Positions 23,658 through 25,641 of a DNA stretch of 25,641 nucleotides are shown here, one piece after another (position 1 is the first letter of the stretch; the number at the start of each line of letters is the position of its first letter). The notes beneath the pieces were generated by a model. It was not told where the DNA came from and did no database searches. It saw only the letters and a list, made by a program, of their open reading frames with translations. The position numbers and the translations under genes are program-made. This stretch comes from JBELHJ01 sp042091495 (GTDB lineage: Bacteria > Bacteroidota > Bacteroidia > Flavobacteriales > Flavobacteriaceae), in the NCBI GenBank assembly GCA_042091495.1, contig JBELHJ010000033.1, forward strand, positions 1-25,641. Direction: 5' to 3'.

Positions 23658-23690
23658 GTTTTTTATGTAAATATAGTTAACTAAAACAAT

Positions 23691-23698
23691 TATTTTTG
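23691..23698 (+). promoter_or_regulatory. -7 promoter box for tatD-asparaginase
   Basis: TATTTTTG matches TAnnTTTG and ends four bases before the tatD ATG at 23703, so the transcript may be leaderless. I see no -33 TTG at the normal spacing. Confidence 0.5.
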
Positions 23699-23702
23699 AG
23701 GC

Positions 23703-24470
23703 ATGATAATAACAGATACGCATACCCACTTATATAGTGAATCTTTTGATGAGGACCGCAAAGCCATGATTGAGAGAGCAATTCAAAGCGGTGTAAAACG
23801 TTTCTTTTTACCTGCTATAGATGCATCTTACACGGATTCAATGTTGTCGCTCAAGAAACAATATCCCCATGAAGTATTTTTAATGTCCGGTTTGCATCCG
23901 ACTCACGTAAAAGCCAATTATAAAGAAGAATTGGCTCACGTTTCAAGTCAACTAAAAACAGGAGCGTATGTTGGTGTTGGCGAAATAGGAATTGATTTAT
24001 ATTGGGACAAGTCAACTCTTAAAATTCAACAAGATGCTTTCAGTGAACAAATTCAATGGGCACTAAATTATGATCTTCCTTTTGTAATCCATTGTCGTGA
24101 TGCATTTGATGAGGTTTTTGAAATTCTTGATGAATTTAAAGGGTGCTCCATTAAGGGGATTTTTCATTGTTTCACTGGAACTCATGAACAAGCTCTGAGA
24201 GCATTGAATTTAAACATGCTTCTTGGAATAGGAGGGGTGGTTACTTTTAAGAATGGTAAGATAGATCAGTTTTTAAATCAGATTCCACTTGAGAGGATTG
24301 TTCTAGAAACAGATGCACCTTATTTATCACCAGCACCTTATAGAGGAAAGCGCAATGAAAGTGGGTACATTACACATGTTTTAAAAAAAGTTGCTGAACT
24401 TTATAATAAAACGGAATTAGAGATCGCCAATATTACAACAAAAAACGCTACACAATTATTTAATATATAA
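23703..24470 (+). CDS. tatD: TatD-family metal-dependent hydrolase (DNase)
   Basis: A 255-residue TIM-barrel metallohydrolase of the TatD/YcfH family, a Mg-dependent 3'-5' exonuclease or DNA-quality factor in characterised members. All metal ligands are visible: H7 and H9 in TDTHTHL, E94 in GEIGIDLYWD, H130 in FVIHCRDA, H155 in FHCFTG and D204 in ETDAPYLSP. The closing PYRGKRNESGY is also typical, and the length is normal. It starts four bases after a -7 box and is followed after one base by the asparaginase gene, so the two are an operon. Whether it is the TatD, YcfH or YjjV orthologue cannot be settled by eye. Confidence 0.93.
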   Translation: MIITDTHTHLYSESFDEDRKAMIERAIQSGVKRFFLPAIDASYTDSMLSLKKQYPHEVFLMSGLHPTHVKANYKEELAHVSSQLKTGAYVGVGEIGIDLYWDKSTLKIQQDAFSEQIQWALNYDLPFVIHCRDAFDEVFEILDEFKGCSIKGIFHCFTGTHEQALRALNLNMLLGIGGVVTFKNGKIDQFLNQIPLERIVLETDAPYLSPAPYRGKRNESGYITHVLKKVAELYNKTELEIANITTKNATQLFNI

Positions 24471-24471
24471 T

Positions 24472-25518
24472 ATGGCAAAAGCTGGTAAGTCTAAAATATT
24501 ATTGATATACACTGGAGGAACCATAGGGATGGTAAGAGATTCTAAAAATGGTGCTTTAAAAGCTTTTAATTTTGATAATTTACTTAGAAGGATACCAGAA
24601 ATTAAATTATTAGATTGTTTTATTGATACTATTTCTTTTGATACACCAATAGATTCTTCGAATGTTGTTCCAGAAAATTGGGTTGAAATGACAGAGATTA
24701 TCGAAAACCACTATGAAGATTACGATGGTTTTGTTATACTTCATGGAAGTGATACCATGAGTTATTCTGCTTCAGCGTTAAGTTTTATGTTAGAAAACTT
24801 GAGGAAACCGATAATTTTTACTGGGTCTCAGCTACCAATTGGCGACTTGAGAACAGATGCTAAAGAAAATTTAATTACCTCTATACAAATTGCCGCATTA
24901 CAAAAAAATAATATGCCTGTCATTAAGGAGGTGGGCTTGTATTTTGAATACAAATTATATAGAGGTAACCGAACCACTAAAATAAATGCGGAACATTTTA
25001 GTGCATTCAAATCATTTAATTACCCGAAATTAATTGAATCTGGTGTTTATTTGGATATTTCTTGGCCCTATTTATTCAAACCATCGCAATTTGGGACTCT
25101 AAAAGTTCATAAAGCATTTTGTAAGGATGTTATCATAGTAAAATTATTTCCAGGCATCCAACGTGAGGTTTTAGAACCACTTTTTTCAATCACTAACATT
25201 AAAGGGATTATCATAGAAACATTTGGATCGGGAAATACAGTAACAGCAGCCTGGTTCAATGAAGTGATTAGTAATGCAATAGTGCGAGGTGTTTATGTTA
25301 TTAACGTTACCCAATGTGCAAAAGGCCGTGTTAAAATGGGGCAATATGAAACCAGTACGCATCTCAAAGCGTTGGGTGTAATCTCTGCATCAGATATGAC
25401 ATCTGAAGCCGCTGTAACCAAGCTCATGTTTTTATTGAAAAAGGCTTCAACTACTAAAGAATTTAAGCAATTATATCAATCTTCTTTACGTGGAGAATTA
25501 ACTGAAGATAGCACTTAA
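24472..25518 (+). CDS. ansA: Type I (cytoplasmic) L-asparaginase
   Basis: A 348-residue asparaginase converting L-asparagine to aspartate and ammonia. The first catalytic threonine is T14 in IYTGGTIGM. The second site is HGSDTM (91-96), with Ser93-Asp94 where the E. coli enzyme has Thr-Asp, and the supporting lysine is K170 in YRGNRTTK. There is no signal peptide, which with the size fits the type I cytoplasmic enzyme. The first bases after the tatD stop are one spacer base and then this ATG, so it is co-transcribed; the functional link between the two is unclear. A related glutaminase activity is possible but usually minor in type I enzymes. About 70 bases follow before a tRNA gene, without a clear terminator. 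Confidence 0.94.
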   Translation: MAKAGKSKILLIYTGGTIGMVRDSKNGALKAFNFDNLLRRIPEIKLLDCFIDTISFDTPIDSSNVVPENWVEMTEIIENHYEDYDGFVILHGSDTMSYSASALSFMLENLRKPIIFTGSQLPIGDLRTDAKENLITSIQIAALQKNNMPVIKEVGLYFEYKLYRGNRTTKINAEHFSAFKSFNYPKLIESGVYLDISWPYLFKPSQFGTLKVHKAFCKDVIIVKLFPGIQREVLEPLFSITNIKGIIIETFGSGNTVTAAWFNEVISNAIVRGVYVINVTQCAKGRVKMGQYETSTHLKALGVISASDMTSEAAVTKLMFLLKKASTTKEFKQLYQSSLRGELTEDST

Positions 25519-25587
25519 AATTAACTCTTAAAATTTTAGGGTTTGAATAATTTTTTGTTATTTGAGCCCGTTTTAAAATTTGATTAA

Positions 25588-25641
25588 AGAGAGGTGGCCG
25601 AGTGGTCGAAGGCGCACGCCTGGAAAGTGTGTATACGCCAA
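25588..25641 (+). tRNA. tRNA-Ser (anticodon GGA), truncated by the window end
   Basis: The 5' acceptor AGAGAGG, T8, the D arm GGCCGAGTGGTCGAAGGC and an anticodon arm with loop CTGGAAA (anticodon GGA at 25622-25624) are present. The start of the long variable arm typical of serine tRNAs follows (GTATACGCC). The rest lies outside the window. It would read UCC and UCU codons. Confidence 0.93.

Noticed and set aside
23658..23729. Upstream in-frame start for the retropepsin-like gene
   Set aside because: The extension overlaps the tatD promoter and its first codons and adds residues unrelated to the protease fold.
25519..25587. A promoter for the tRNA-Ser gene
   Set aside because: AAAATTTG near 25574 is only an approximate -7 match with no -33 box at normal spacing, too weak to call.

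Overview
The window is AT-rich bacterial chromosome that looks like a member of the Flavobacteriia (phylum Bacteroidota), probably Flavobacteriaceae. The grounds are a secreted protein with a type IX secretion C-terminal sorting tail, several TAnnTTTG '-7' promoter boxes typical of the phylum, A-rich leaders with almost no Shine-Dalgarno sequences, and Bacteroidota-like versions of the housekeeping proteins. Most of the window is ordinary core genome. I see no phage, CRISPR, insertion sequence or defence island.

Layout. 1-2793 (-): a large secreted beta-helix-like protein built from two ~406-residue units whose DNA cores (1019 bp) appear identical. It is flanked on both sides by unusual 11-bp-phased ATGTTA-type repeats. 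2921-6536: dgt (+) converges on dxs (-) with overlapping stop codons; dxs diverges from tadA (+). 6591-10664 (all -): a cold-shock protein, then a ClC-type chloride transporter/channel with a small membrane protein 2 bp downstream, then aspS, with hairpin terminators after the cold-shock gene and after aspS. 10787-17408 (all -): a four-gene efflux operon transcribed tetR, tolC-like, membrane fusion lipoprotein, RND pump. Its promoter contains an inverted repeat that is a likely TetR operator, and a strong terminator closes it. 17524-18851 (+): a short-chain polyprenyl diphosphate synthase translationally coupled to a small unknown protein. 19024-23162 (+): sucA and sucB, with an unrecognised 44-residue single-pass membrane protein between them. 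23193-23657 (-): a retropepsin-like aspartic protease, convergent on sucB across a 46-bp near-perfect palindromic terminator. 23703-25518 (+): tatD and a type I L-asparaginase. 25588-25641 (+): the 5' part of a tRNA-Ser(GGA).

How the genes connect. dxs and the prenyl synthase both belong to isoprenoid synthesis but are not in one operon. sucA/sucB supply the E1 and E2 subunits of 2-oxoglutarate dehydrogenase. The RND operon is a complete tripartite pump with its own repressor. The points most worth a second look are the 44-residue gene inside the sucA-sucB operon, the phased repeats around the secreted protein, the homogenised internal duplication, and the ClC protein lacking both canonical glutamates. 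No gap between genes exceeds 300 bases; the longest, 18852-19023, holds the sucA promoter and little else recognisable.
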